Source: CAZEDU01 sp964511185 (GTDB lineage Bacteria > Myxococcota > Myxococcia > Myxococcales > Myxococcaceae). Taken from it: a DNA stretch of 55,659 bases. The notes under the pieces were generated by a model, which was given only the letters and a program-made list of their open reading frames with translations, was not told where the DNA came from and searched no databases. Both the position numbers and the translations under genes were made by a program. The first letter of the stretch is position 1, and each line of letters starts with the position of its first letter. Below, one piece after another: positions 1 through 9,455 of the stretch. Where the stretch lies: assembly GCA_964511185.1 (NCBI GenBank), contig CAZEDU010000017.1:1-55659 (forward strand). The letters run 5' to 3'.

Positions 1-197
1 TCGAACCGAGGACTCGCGGCTTGCGCGGCACCTTCGAGCGCTCGACGCGCTCGACCGAAGCCCCGTGAGAACCAAGAGGTAACCGATGGGCAACTTGCTG
101 AACCGCAGCATCGGCAGCCTCGAGCGTTTCTCGCTGGTCGCGAGGTTGCTCGCGGTGTTTTCGCCGCCGCCTGACATGACCGAAGAAGATTTCTCAT
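1..197. other. No clear gene; possible 3' end of an upstream gene
   Basis: One forward frame is open from the window edge to a TGA at about 65-67 with a GC-rich third position, so it may be the last ~21 codons of a gene that starts outside the window. A second frame is open to a TAA near 82. The piece is too short to choose between them. Bases 83-197 show no convincing gene. Confidence 0.25.
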
Positions 198-410
198 GTG
201 TTCTTTTGGCTGGTGATGGGGCCGGCCGGTCTGGGTTACGTCTTGGTGCCGATCGCGATTCTGCGCGGGCTGCTCGGTTTGCCCGGCCGCGAATGGTGGC
301 GACGGTTTCTGAGAATGGTTTTTGGCTTCGTCTTGTTTTGCGTGACGACGCTGCTGTCTGTCGTTTGGCTGGTCGGCGCACAGAAGCTGCTCGCGCTGTT
401 ACGCCATTAA
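198..410 (+). CDS. Small two-helix membrane protein, unknown function
   Basis: A 70-residue product starting at GTG. It is strongly hydrophobic: one segment at about residues 2-24 and another at about 40-66, separated by a basic Arg/Trp-rich stretch (REWWRRFLR), which suits a helical hairpin in the inner membrane. No family is recognised. An overlapping longer frame at 86-631 is less protein-like. The neighbourhood contains several damaged genes, so this may also be a remnant. The hydrophobic pattern is seen directly; that it is a gene is inferred. Confidence 0.4.
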   Translation: MFFWLVMGPAGLGYVLVPIAILRGLLGLPGREWWRRFLRMVFGFVLFCVTTLLSVVWLVGAQKLLALLRH

Positions 411-489
411 CTGCGCTCGTCCTCATGAGACTCCAGCGCTCGGTCAATGCGCCTCCAAAAGGTGAAAGCCGTCGAGTACACTTCAGGCC

Positions 490-1345
490 ATGCGGCCACC
501 TCTGGATGAAACAAAGCGACTTGGCCGGATTGGCCTCAACATTTTCGACGCGGCCATCATGGCAACTCCTGGAAATTGGCGTCGGCTCACCGTCGCGTTC
601 GAACGCGACGCATCTGGAAAACGGCGCCTGACAAGCTGGGAGCCAGCGTTGACGTCTGCGGAGAGCGCCCTCGCGGGCTTTCCTTCACTCCCCGATCATT
701 GGTCGACCTGCTTGGCGCTGGCCTTCGCCGAACTCGAGTCGGCCTGCCAAGCGCTGTCACCGTCATGGAGTGGCAACGCGGCTGTGCTCGAATGGGAGCC
801 ATTCACGCGCGGCACGATTCGACTCCTCCAGGAAGACGGGATGCCCGGCCCCGTCGTTGAAGTGGGTGAAGCGTGGCTCGAAGCGATGCTGGTCACTCCC
901 GAGACCGTCGCCACGATTCGACAGTTCTTACCCAAGTTCGAAGCGATGCGTTCGCGCTACTCGGCGCTGTCTCAGTCGGTGACCGATTGGAAGTGGAAGG
1001 GCCAGCAGAACACGCTGCTCCTCACGGATAGCCAGGGCGAGTCGGCCCCACTCGGTTGAGGTCCTCGGGACCTACAACGTGCGCGACCTCAGCTTCTCCT
1101 GGTCTTGGCAGAACCCGAGCTTCCGGCCGGACCAATTTTCGCGCGTCCGCTCGTTCGCAGAACAAGCACGCAACACGGTGGGTGCCGGCATGTTCTGGCG
1201 TCCGACTTACCCATGCGACCGCTTCCTCGCTTTGATCGCATCGGCGTACGTCGCCGACCAAATCGGTGCGGAGAACTTTTACGTCCGGACTGCCGCCTTC
1301 GTAAACGGGCGGCAGTCCCGCAACCATTTCGTCATTCGACGGTGA
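490..1345 (+). pseudogene. DUF6882-type protein, frameshifted at a C run
   Basis: The ATG at 490 opens a 189-codon frame that stops at 1057-1059. The next frame carries the natural continuation to a TGA at 1343-1345. Removing one C from the CCCC at 1046-1049 joins them into about 284 residues. The joined C-terminal third (a hydrophobic strand, then EVLGTYN, SFSWSWQNPSF and a helical stretch ending in IGAENFYV) resembles DUF6882 proteins, which have a similar Trp-rich core. The function of that family is unknown. The N-terminal ~120 residues are not recognised. The extra C may be a real mutation or a homopolymer sequencing error. The 3' end overlaps the convergent lipoprotein gene by 14 bases. 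Confidence 0.6.
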
Positions 1346-1688
1346 AGAGACTTAGATGAAGTGAGTCGTCGAGCACGCCGCCAAACACCAAAATTTTTCG
1401 CGCGTCGGTCGGATGCTTGAGAAGGAACGCGGCCGCTTCGGGAAGTTCTTGCGCAGAATAAATTCCGACCCAGCCGGTTTGTTCCTGAATCGCCTCGAGG
1501 TGCCGTTGAAACACGGCCATGGGTTTTTCTTCGCCAAGCTTGTGCTTCAGCTGGAGAAGACGGAGCTGGTTGTTCTCAACGGTGACGCCGGGTTGCACGA
1601 AGCTCATCTTCGCCCAAGGAGCTGACTTGGGCTGTTCAGCGCAGCTCCACAGCGCGAAAACACCGAGGGCGACGAGAACGCGCAACAT
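1332..1688 (-). CDS. Small lipoprotein, unknown function
   Basis: A 118-residue product. The ATG at 1688 was chosen because AAGGAGG lies seven bases upstream and the protein then begins with a lipoprotein signal: a hydrophobic stretch (LRVLVALGVFALWS) ending at Cys16, the expected lipidation site. The frame is open further upstream to 1781, but that extension lacks a ribosome site and would bury the signal. The mature part has charged helices and a C-terminal beta-rich stretch (KILVFGGVLDDSLHLSLF). No family is recognised. It converges with the DUF6882-type gene and overlaps its end. Confidence 0.65.
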   Translation of the reverse strand: MLRVLVALGVFALWSCAEQPKSAPWAKMSFVQPGVTVENNQLRLLQLKHKLGEEKPMAVFQRHLEAIQEQTGWVGIYSAQELPEAAAFLLKHPTDARKILVFGGVLDDSLHLSLFTVE

Positions 1689-1867
1689 GAAATTGCCTCC
1701 TTGAGAGATGACTGGACCAGACGTTCTTCTTAGCTCAGTACGATAGGGGTGGCCCCCTGCGGTATCTCGAACGTCAGCCATTAGGTGGGTTGCGCCGGTT
1801 CCTTGGGCTCATTGGGAAGTGCCGGTTGAAGAAGGGTATCGGGCTCGCGTCAGGTCGCGCATGACAG

Positions 1868-2158
1868 ATGGCTTTCCGCTCGCTGGTCGTCACCACTCTC
1901 TTGCTTGGAACAGGTGCAGCGGCTTCAGAGTCGCCGTGGCTGAAGGGACAGACACACCTTCACTCCGCCAACTCGGGCGATAGCAACACGCCTCCGGAAT
2001 TTGAGGTTGCGAACGAGGCGGTCGATTCGAACAACGAAGGCGACGCCACCACCCCGTCGACCGAGCGCCTCTGGGACCAGGTGCTCGATGCCGGAGGCCG
2101 TATCTATGGCGTCGCCTCCGATGATGCGCATCACTATGCCGACGCGGATTTGAGCTGA
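1868..2158 (+). pseudogene. PHP-domain exported protein with internal deletion
   Basis: A 96-residue frame starts with a signal peptide (MAFRSLVVTTLLLGTGAAAS) and runs into WLKGQTHLHSANSGDS, the first metal-binding strand of PHP-domain phosphoesterase-like proteins (HxH). It then jumps directly to the end region of the same family: NNEGD, then a Trp-Asp helix, then YGVASDDAHHY. The middle of the domain, probably 120-150 residues with further metal ligands, is absent although the frame stays open. After HHYADA the family sequence stops. The remaining protein cannot hold the full metal site, so I call it a remnant. It could instead be an assembly collapse. Confidence 0.6.
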
Positions 2159-2160
2159 AC

Positions 2161-2346
2161 GTCGAAGAGCGTGATCAAATCGCTCGACTCATTCATGGCC
2201 TGACCCAGGTCTCGATGAAGAAGCGCGAGGCCTTTATTTTGATCGAGCTGCTCGACTTAGAGCCCTACGCTTCGCTGCTTTATTCTTCTTCGACACCGAT
2301 GAATCGGTTTCCGCTGTTCGCGGACGACTTCCTGACATCCCCATGA
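2161..2346 (+). pseudogene. Remnant resembling an ECF sigma factor
   Basis: This frame has no start codon of its own and continues open from the 3' end of the PHP remnant in a different phase. It reads ERDQIARLIHGL, then SMKKREAFILIELLDLEP, which looks like the linker and first helices of sigma region 4 of an ECF factor (usually a Pro/Lys-Arg then a hydrophobic helix). The helix-turn-helix itself is not recognisable, and the frame ends at 2344-2346. It is probably a fossil fragment fused to the PHP remnant. The similarity rests on about 30 residues. Confidence 0.35.
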
Positions 2347-2382
2347 CGTTGTCCGCCCACACTCGGGGGCTTCACCTCACGC

Positions 2383-3168
2383 ATGGGACAACCTTTGACA
2401 ACGATCGTCTGCGTCGCGCTCATGGTCGGCGGTTATGCCTTCGTCATCACGATGACCTCGGTGATTTATCACCGAGCGCTCACCCATCGGGCGCTCGCGC
2501 TGGCGCCATGGCTGCATCGCCTGGTGGCCTACGGCGGCGTTTGGATGACGGCGATGGATCCAAAAACGTGGATCTGTATGCACCGCCGGCACCACGCCTA
2601 CTCCGACGGACCCGAAGACCCGCACAGCCCCGTGCGCGGCGGCATCCTGCGCGTGTTGCTCAAGCAGACTCGAAGCTACGAAGAGACGATGCAGGGCCTC
2701 GTTCGAGGAGACGAGAAGTACCTGCGCTTCGTCACCGACCTCGACTTTCCGGTCAGCTGGATCAGCCGAAAAGGCCTCTGGTTCTTCCCCTACCTGCTGC
2801 ACGCTTCGATGGGGCTTCTTCTCGTTTGGGCGCTCGGCACGTGGTGGGCGGCGCCAGCGTGGTTGATGGGCTTTCTCTCACACCCGTTTCAGGGTTGGGC
2901 GGTCAACGCGCTTGGCCACGCGCGGGGGGGTCGCACCTTCGCGCTCGCCGACAACTCCCGCAACAACCTCCCCGTCGCGTGGCTCGTCTTTGGAGAGGGG
3001 CTGCAAAACAACCACCACGCGTGGCCCGGCTCGGCGCGCTTCTCATACCTGCCCCACGAGCCGGACCTGGGCTGGCGGGTGAGTCAGCTGCTCGCGAAGT
3101 TGGGTTGGCTCTCCATCAATGAATCCGGTCTGATTGGCTCACCTTCAGCCCATCGAAGCCGGGTGTGA
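2383..3168 (+). CDS. Membrane fatty-acid (acyl-CoA) desaturase
   Basis: A 261-residue integral membrane di-iron desaturase of the delta-9 acyl-CoA type, which introduces a double bond into saturated acyl chains. All three histidine boxes are present: HRALTH at 30-35, HRRHH at 67-71 and NNHHAWP at 209-215. Hydrophobic segments lie at about 5-28, 40-57, 133-155 and 158-178. The protein is slightly short for the family, but the catalytic set is complete. The gene stands alone; the kinase gene begins about 50 bases downstream. It is the only clearly intact ordinary gene between 0.4 and 8 kb other than small lipoproteins and TPR proteins. Regulation is not evident. Confidence 0.85.
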   Translation: MGQPLTTIVCVALMVGGYAFVITMTSVIYHRALTHRALALAPWLHRLVAYGGVWMTAMDPKTWICMHRRHHAYSDGPEDPHSPVRGGILRVLLKQTRSYEETMQGLVRGDEKYLRFVTDLDFPVSWISRKGLWFFPYLLHASMGLLLVWALGTWWAAPAWLMGFLSHPFQGWAVNALGHARGGRTFALADNSRNNLPVAWLVFGEGLQNNHHAWPGSARFSYLPHEPDLGWRVSQLLAKLGWLSINESGLIGSPSAHRSRV

Positions 3169-3220
3169 GCGCATGTGCGGCGGTGCGCTCTCTCCGGCGG
3201 ATACGGCTTAGAATGGTGCC

Positions 3221-4545
3221 GTGGTCCCGGGCGCTCTCCGCAAACCCGGAAAGTACACGCTCGTGCGCCGTCTCGGAGCCGGCGGCATGGGCGAAGTCTA
3301 CGGCGCGACCGTCGGCGGCGCCGGTGGCTTCAAGCGCGACGTGGCAGTGAAGCTGATTCGCTCCGACTTGGCAGGAGACGAGCGTTTCGTGCGCGCGTTT
3401 CTGCGGGAGGGTCGATCGCTCGGCCGGCTCTCGCACCGCGGCATCGTGCAGGTCTACGAGCTCGAGGTGATTGACGGGCAGCCGTACATGGCGATGGAGC
3501 TGCTCGAAGGCTGGACAGTGCGAGAGCTGTTGTCGCGCCTCGGCGGTCGACTGCCTGTGGAGCCGGCGGTCTTCATCGTGGCCGAGGTCGCCGGCGCGCT
3601 GGCGGCCGCCCATACCCTGCGGGAGCCCGAGCATCCGCGCGGGCTCATGCATGGCGACCTGTCACCCAGCAACGTGATGGTCTGCCGAGATGGCGCGGTG
3701 AAGCTCCTCGATTTTGGCCTGGCCCGGCCCGTGGGCGCGGGGCCCAGCACCTCGAACGTCGGCGGGAAGCTGGCCTACATGCCGCCAGAGAGCGCGAGCG
3801 GCGCGATGCTCGACGAGCGGGTCGACATCTATGCGGTGGGCGTCGTGCTCTACGAGCTGCTCACGGGGACGCGGCCTCTGGCGGGGCGGAACGATCTCGA
3901 GCTGCTGCAAAACATCCTGCATGCGCCCGTGGTTCCGCCGTCGAAGCGGGTCGCGGGGCTCGACCCGAAGATCGATCAGCTCATCCTCAAGGCCATCGCC
4001 CGCGATCGCGGCGAGCGCTACGCCAAGGCGAGCGAGCTCGAGCAGGACCTTCGGCGGCTCCTGGCCGGGCGCTACGACGGCAATCGCTTCTCGAGCTGGG
4101 TGCGTTCCGTTGCGCCGCTCGACGAGCAGGTCCCCTCCGCTGCGACAACCGAAGGCGAGGTCGCTCACTCCAGCGCCTGGCGGACCTTGCCCGACGGCGT
4201 CATGCCGCTCCGTCGCCCCAGGCGTCGCGGGTTGGCGCTCGCCCTGGTCGCCTTCCTGGCCATCGCGCAGCGTGGGCGATCGGCCGCGGGCACGTCGAGG
4301 TTGAATCCGTCCCTGCGAGCGCGCCTCCACCTGCGGGGCCGGAACCGGCGATGGCCGTGACGCCGGCACCGACACCTCCGACCGAGGTGCCAGCGCCTCC
4401 AACCGCGGAACGCGAGAGGGTCCAGTCCGTCAGCCGCCGGCCGAACAAGCAGGTCAAGGCGCGCGCCGAAAAGGGCGGCGTGAAGCCCGAGCCCGCCGGC
4501 ATCGCGCCAGGCCTGCTCGTTGATCCCTTCCAGGACGGTCGATGA
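3221..4545 (+). CDS. Ser/Thr protein kinase (Hanks type), frameshifted near C-terminal tail
   Basis: GTG start. The kinase domain spans residues ~11-288: glycine loop GAGGMGEVY (19-27), VAVK with Lys44, a Glu in the C-helix (REG, 63), HGDLSPSN with catalytic Asp146 and Asn151, DFG at 164-166 and PPE at 188-190. Arg of the usual HRD is Gly. The reading frame then diverges: as written it ends at 4360, but one missing base near 4265 would place the hydrophobic stretch GLALALVAFLAIA in frame with a Pro-rich tail ending LLVDPFQDGR and a TGA at 4543-4545. That gives ~441 residues, with a cytoplasmic kinase, one membrane span and a periplasmic tail. The restored stop overlaps the next ATG (ATGA), supporting the correction. 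Confidence 0.75.
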
Positions 4546-5065
4546 TGTCCCTGGCGGTCGCGCTCTTCGTCGCAAGCACGGTGGCAACCGGCGCGCCCAC
4601 CGCGCGGGAGCAAGCGGCGGAGTGGACCAAGCGCGGCGCTGGCCATTTCAAGGATGGCGCCCTCGAGCAGGCGCTGGAGTCCTTCGAGCGCGCGTACCGC
4701 ATCAGCGGGGAGCCGTCGCTGCTGCTCAACATCGCCCAGTGCCACCGCGCTCTGGGGCGAACGGCATTGACCATCGAGTACTTCGAGCGCTTCATCGCCG
4801 CGGCGCTGGATCACCCGCTGCGGCCAGGCGCCGAACAGCCGCTCGCCCAGCTCAAGCGCGCCCAGCCAGCCGCTCCGCCCGATTCGAAGTCCGAGGCCTT
4901 TGCGTTCAAGGAGCCCCAAGCGACGGCGACCCCTGGGCCTGGAGCAGCGCGGTGGCCGTGGATCGTCGGAGCGGTGGTGATCGTGGGGGCCGCGGCGACG
5001 GTCTCGTATTTCGCGTTGCGCCCCCAACCCCCGCCGACGCTCGCGCGCATCGAGCTGCCGGCGCC

Positions 5066-5069
<4 letters not shown>
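4542..5069 (+). CDS. TPR protein with signal segment and C-terminal membrane anchor
   Basis: A 175-residue protein. Residues 1-17 form a signal-like hydrophobic segment. Residues ~20-100 hold two TPR-like helices pairs, including ALESFERAYRISGEPSLLLN and a following IAQCHRALGR unit typical of myxobacterial TPR proteins. A Pro/Ala-rich linker follows, then one membrane span (WPWIVGAVVIVGAAATVSYF) and a short Pro-rich end. The start overlaps the corrected kinase stop by four bases, so the two are probably translationally coupled, and the TPR part may bring partners to the kinase at the membrane. The same architecture recurs at 12483-13166. It converges with the FHA-sigma54 remnant, and the stop codons overlap. 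Confidence 0.7.
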
Positions 5070-5818
<749 letters not shown>

Positions 5819-5865
5819 CAGGGCAAGTGACGAGCTGCTGGCCGTTTGGGGATCCCACGCGTGGC

Positions 5866-6710
5866 TCAGTCGAGTCGCTTCAAGCAGACGTCGTCGAGCT
5901 CGAAGCAGGTTCCCGGGGGCGGGTTGCCCACCATGTAGAAGTAGACCTCGATGCCGCCGTCGCTGCCGACCGCGGTGTACTCGACCGTGACCGGCTGCCA
6001 GCTTTGGGTGGTGGTCGTCTCGGCCGAATGGGTGCCGAGCGGCTGGTTCGTCGGGCTCCACTCGCGCAGCGAGACCCCGACGGGGTAGGTCCCGCCATCG
6101 GGGGACTTCATCCACCCTTGCGCCGAGTACCGCGAGCCGGGCGCGGGCGCTTGAATGCGGTACGGCGGGTATTCGCTGATCGAGAAGTGTTGAGCCGACG
6201 GCTCGGTGAGGCAGATCTCGGCGAAGAAACCGGCGTCGGAGCGCCCACCCGCGACGGCGCGCACCTGGCTTCGATAGGCGTACCAGCCGCCGACGCCTTG
6301 ATCGAAGCGGCCGTCGGCGAAGAGGCCGCCGGGACAAAACGTCTCGCCGCCGTCGCCGTTCGCCTCCGGCCCCAACGGTCGAAGGCGAACCTTCACCGGG
6401 TCGGTCTGGGCCGCCAGGTCGATGGTCACCTGCGCGAAGGCCGCCCGAGCGTCGTCGCGAGCCCCCAGAGGCGCAGCTCGATGAGGTCTGCGCGCCCATT
6501 CTTCGCGAGCTCGATTCGGTTGGGCAGTGGAACCGAGTCGCCGTCGCCTCGAATCTCGCGCTCGGTGAGCGTGCCCCCCTCGGGGCCCAGCACGGCGAGG
6601 GCCAGAGATTGCAGCGGCTCGATCTCACTCGACACCTCGATGATCAGGTCGGAGCCGGCCGTGCACCCGGCACAGGAGGCGACGAGCAGGCCGGCGAGTG
6701 TGCTGCGCAT
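5866..6710 (-). CDS. Lipoprotein with carbohydrate-binding-like domain, frameshifted in a G run
   Basis: The ATG at 6710 begins a lipoprotein signal (MRSTLAGLLVASCAGC, Cys16). The first frame runs ~95 residues to a conserved stretch RIELAKNGRADLIELRLWG. Adding one G to the GGGGG at about 6461-6465 joins it to the next frame, giving ARDDARAAFAQVTIDLAAQ and then ~170 residues ending in CLKRLD. The second half (FADGRFDQGVGGW, Trp/Tyr-rich beta strands, FELDDVCLKR) looks like a CBM4_9-type jelly roll, which often binds polysaccharide. Corrected length is ~281 residues. It lies between the FHA-sigma54 and beta-helix genes on the same strand, and all three are damaged. The lesion may be sequencing error. 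Confidence 0.6.
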
Positions 6711-6732
6711 GCCCCCACGAGCGTAACACCCG

Positions 6733-7928
6733 TCAGTGCTCGTAGGCACCGCGGTCGAGCCCGGCTCCGCGGGGCCGGCCGCAGCCGCTGAAGTCATGGG
6801 TGATTTGCGGATCCGGGGCGCCGGAGTCGATCGCGGGGCTGCCTGGCCTCAGGCGGAAGTCGAGCCGTAGACCAAGATGGCTTCGGCGCTCCCCGAGTCC
6901 TGGTTGCGGCGCATGCCGGAAATGTCGAACCCCTCGAAGCGGATGAAGGCGGCAGAGCCATTGAAGCTGACGCCGCTCGGGCCGAAGCTTTGGATCTTGG
7001 CGCCCCACTTGTTGCGCGCCTTGAACCAGATGAGGTTGGTGGCCGTTCCGGCGCGCGAGAACGACGGCGGGGCGTAGGTTCCGTCTTCCACGACGATGGT
7101 GTCGCCCGCCGCCATCACGTTCGCCGCGCGCTGCAGCGTCCGGAAGGGCGCCGTCGTGCCATTGTTGTTGTCGTTCCCGTTCGGCGAGACGAAGTACGTC
7201 TTGCCGCCCCCCTGAGGAGGCGCGGGGTCGCTGCCGCAGCCGGTGGCGGCGGGCGGAGCAGCCGGGGTCTCCGAGTCGACCGCGGGAGGCTGGGGCGTGG
7301 AGGGCTCCTGCGGCGCGGTCGGGGCCTCTGGCTGGGTGGGCGTGTCTGACTTCGCGCTCACGGTGATGGCGTCGATGTAGAAGCCATCGCCCGACGTGGC
7401 CCGACTTTGGAAAGCGTACACGTCGACGGATCCGGTCAGCGTGGTGGTCGCCTCGACGGAGACGAGTTGAAAGGACCGGCGGAGCAAGACCGGGCTCGAC
7501 GAGTGGTGGCGGACGCGCCCGGCCGCGTCGGTCTCGCGCAGCACCAGCGTCAACGGCTTGCCGTCCGCATTCCCCGACGCGCGCACCGCCGCCGAGGCGA
7601 CGTAGGTCGTGCCCGGCACGCTCTGGCGAATGGTCGGGGCCGCGTCATCGATGCTGTACTCGGCGCCCGTGACGCGGCCGACCCAGAGGACGTACTGGCC
7701 GTGCGGCGCGGACGTTGGGCGCGCGACCCGCTCGAACATCGAACGCCAACCCGTCCATCCGTCGGCGTTGGTTTCGAACGAAGGGTTGGCGACCAAATTG
7801 CCAGCGGGAATGGTCAGCCCCATGGACGACTCGGCGGCGTCTTCGAAGCCTTCCAGATCTGCGGTCGAGGCACCGCAAGCGGCGAGAAAGGGGACGAGCA
7901 TCAAGAGCATTCGAGGTCGGGGCGCCAT
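6733..7928 (-). pseudogene. Parallel beta-helix lipoprotein with internal deletion
   Basis: The ATG at 7928 has AAGGAG upstream and opens a lipoprotein signal (LLMLVPFLAAC). A CBM-like jelly roll follows (NLVANPSFETNADGW), then a Pro/Thr linker, then the N-terminal cap of a DUF1565-type beta helix: YFVSPNGNDNNNGT, PFRTLQRAANVMAAGDTIVV. After ~355 residues, around 6862, the frame breaks. The other frame immediately gives the family's usual last residues (RPGSPAIDSGAP ... GAGLDRGAYEH) and a stop at 6733. So the helical middle, normally 100-200 residues, is missing and the join is out of frame. Such proteins are typically secreted polysaccharide-acting or surface proteins. Confidence 0.7.
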
Positions 7929-8103
7929 GCGGGCTCCTTGAGGTGAGTGCGATGGCGCACCCGGTAGCAGCGCCCATGCCGGAGCCATGCGCCCAAGGAA
8001 ACGCCTGCGACTTGGGCCGGTTGGGTCGGTCGTGGAAAGCTCGGGACGGCCCGGTGGAGTGGTACCTGGGAGGCCGAGCCGCCCCCCGAGGCTACTTCTT
8101 CAA

Positions 8104-8113
8104 GGTGACCCCC
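8104..8113. repeat. Left 10-bp target site duplication of the IS
   Basis: GGTGACCCCC, identical to the ten bases at 9401-9410 on the other side of the element. Its perfect identity suggests a recent insertion by the neighbouring transposase. Confidence 0.95.
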
Positions 8114-8132
8114 CAGGGCGATCGCATCTAAG
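8114..8132. repeat. Left terminal inverted repeat of the IS
   Basis: CAGGGCGATCGCATCTAAG, matching the reverse complement of 9382-9400 at 16 of 19 positions. Confidence 0.92.
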
Positions 8133-8233
8133 TGAGGGCGTTGGTGAGTGAAATCGATCGCTTAGCGGGGTTGGGTGGAGCTGTGGGGCTCGAGGACTTG
8201 TTTCCGAGATGGGGGACGTGATCGAACCTCGGG

Positions 8234-9385
8234 ATGAGCGACTCTCGAGGTAAGGACCCAGCCCTGCTGGCGCACTTTTCGGTCATCGTCGACCCACGAG
8301 TGGAGCGAACTCGACTCCACTCATTGAACGACATCTTCGCCATCGCCATCTGTGGCTTCATCTGCGGGGTCGATAACTGGGTAGAGCTGGAGTTGTTCGG
8401 CAACGAGAAGGAGGCTTGGTTCAAGCAATTCCTCGAGCTGCCGAATGGCATTCCCTCGCACGACACATTTGGGCGTGTCTTCGCCGCACTCGACCCAGAA
8501 ACGTTTTCTCGTTGCTTCATGAGTTGGATGAAGGCGGTGTCCGAGGCCACCGATGGCGACATCGTCGCGATTGATGGCAAGACGCTTCGGCGCAGCTTCG
8601 ACCGTGCGGCGAAGAAGGCGGCGATTCACATGGTGAGCGCGTGGTCGACCCGAAATGGCGTCGTGCTTGGCCAAGTGAAGACCGACGACAAGTCGAACGA
8701 GATAACTGCCGTGCCCAAGCTGCTCGAGTTGCTTCGCGTCGAAGGCTGCATTGTCACGCTCGATGCAATGGGGTGCCAGCAAGACATCGCCCAGCAAATC
8801 GTCGACAGAGGAGGGCACTACGTCATCAGCCTGAAAGGCAATCAGGGGACACTGCTGGCCGAAGTCGAGCGACTCTTCGACGAAGCACGCGAGGAACGTT
8901 TCGAGACTGTCCCTCACTCATATGAAGAAACCCTCGAGAAGGACCACGGCCGGCTCGAGCTGCGAAGGTATTGGATTACCGGCAAGGTCGATGCGGTACG
9001 GCGCGCTGAAAAGTGGGCGTGCCTCTCGAGCGTGGGAATGGTCGAGGCGGAGCGGACCGTGGCGGGTGGGGAAACAACGAAGGAAGTGCGTTACTTCATC
9101 AGCAGCCTGCCCGGAAACGACGCCAAGCTCTTTGGTGCGGCGGTGCGTCGTCATTGGGAAATCGAAAACAACTTGCACTGGACTCTCGACGTCGCATTCC
9201 GAGAGGACGAATCCCGAATACGCAAAGACAACGCGCCTGAAAACGTGGCGATGCTGCGCCACGTCGCGCTCAATCTCTTAAAGGCCGACAAGACAACGAA
9301 AGCAGGCATCCAAGCCCGCAGAAAGAAAGCTGGGTGGAGCGAGAAATACCTCGCTCACCTGCTCGGCCTAGAGCCCGTCTCCTGA
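8234..9385 (+). CDS. ISAs1-family DDE transposase
   Basis: A 383-residue protein of full length for the family. An N-terminal DUF4372/H-repeat-like region (FSVIVDPRVERTRLHSLNDI) is followed by the DDE catalytic core: Asp114 in VAIDGKTLRRS, Asp177 in VTLDAMGCQ, and the Glu of RHWEIENNLHW (around 309-311), then DVAFREDESR. It cuts and joins the ends of its own element. No internal stop or frameshift is present, so it should be active. The stop codon (9383-9385) lies inside the right inverted repeat, leaving almost no non-coding DNA on that side. Confidence 0.95.
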   Translation: MSDSRGKDPALLAHFSVIVDPRVERTRLHSLNDIFAIAICGFICGVDNWVELELFGNEKEAWFKQFLELPNGIPSHDTFGRVFAALDPETFSRCFMSWMKAVSEATDGDIVAIDGKTLRRSFDRAAKKAAIHMVSAWSTRNGVVLGQVKTDDKSNEITAVPKLLELLRVEGCIVTLDAMGCQQDIAQQIVDRGGHYVISLKGNQGTLLAEVERLFDEAREERFETVPHSYEETLEKDHGRLELRRYWITGKVDAVRRAEKWACLSSVGMVEAERTVAGGETTKEVRYFISSLPGNDAKLFGAAVRRHWEIENNLHWTLDVAFREDESRIRKDNAPENVAMLRHVALNLLKADKTTKAGIQARRKKAGWSEKYLAHLLGLEPVS

Positions 9386-9400
9386 GATGCGATTCCCCTG
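9382..9400. repeat. Right terminal inverted repeat of the IS
   Basis: CTGAGATGCGATTCCCCTG, the inverted partner of 8114-8132. It includes the last base pairs of the transposase stop codon. Confidence 0.92.
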
Positions 9401-9410
9401 GGTGACCCCC
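9401..9410. repeat. Right 10-bp target site duplication of the IS
   Basis: GGTGACCCCC, identical to 8104-8113. Confidence 0.95.
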
Positions 9411-9455
9411 TTCGGGGACGGTCTCTCGTCGGCTGGCTCTGGTAAACAGACGCAC

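Larger units (their letters stand above)
8114..9400 (+). mobile_element. Complete ISAs1-family insertion sequence (1287 bp)
   Basis: The element is bounded by 19-bp imperfect inverted repeats beginning CAGGG at 8114 and ending CCCTG at 9400 (16 of 19 positions match), with a perfect 10-bp target duplication. It has a single transposase gene. ISAs1-family elements are of this size, usually start with CAGGG and duplicate 8-10 bp. The insertion lies between a divergent lipoprotein gene and the gene at 9456. Joining the flanks across one copy of the duplication keeps one forward frame open from the left side into the gene at 9456. Confidence 0.95.

Noticed and set aside
7954..8131. A forward frame running into the IS from the left flank
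   Set aside because: It could join the gene at 9456 without the IS, but it overlaps the start and signal of the divergent lipoprotein and has no family similarity, so I did not call it a gene.
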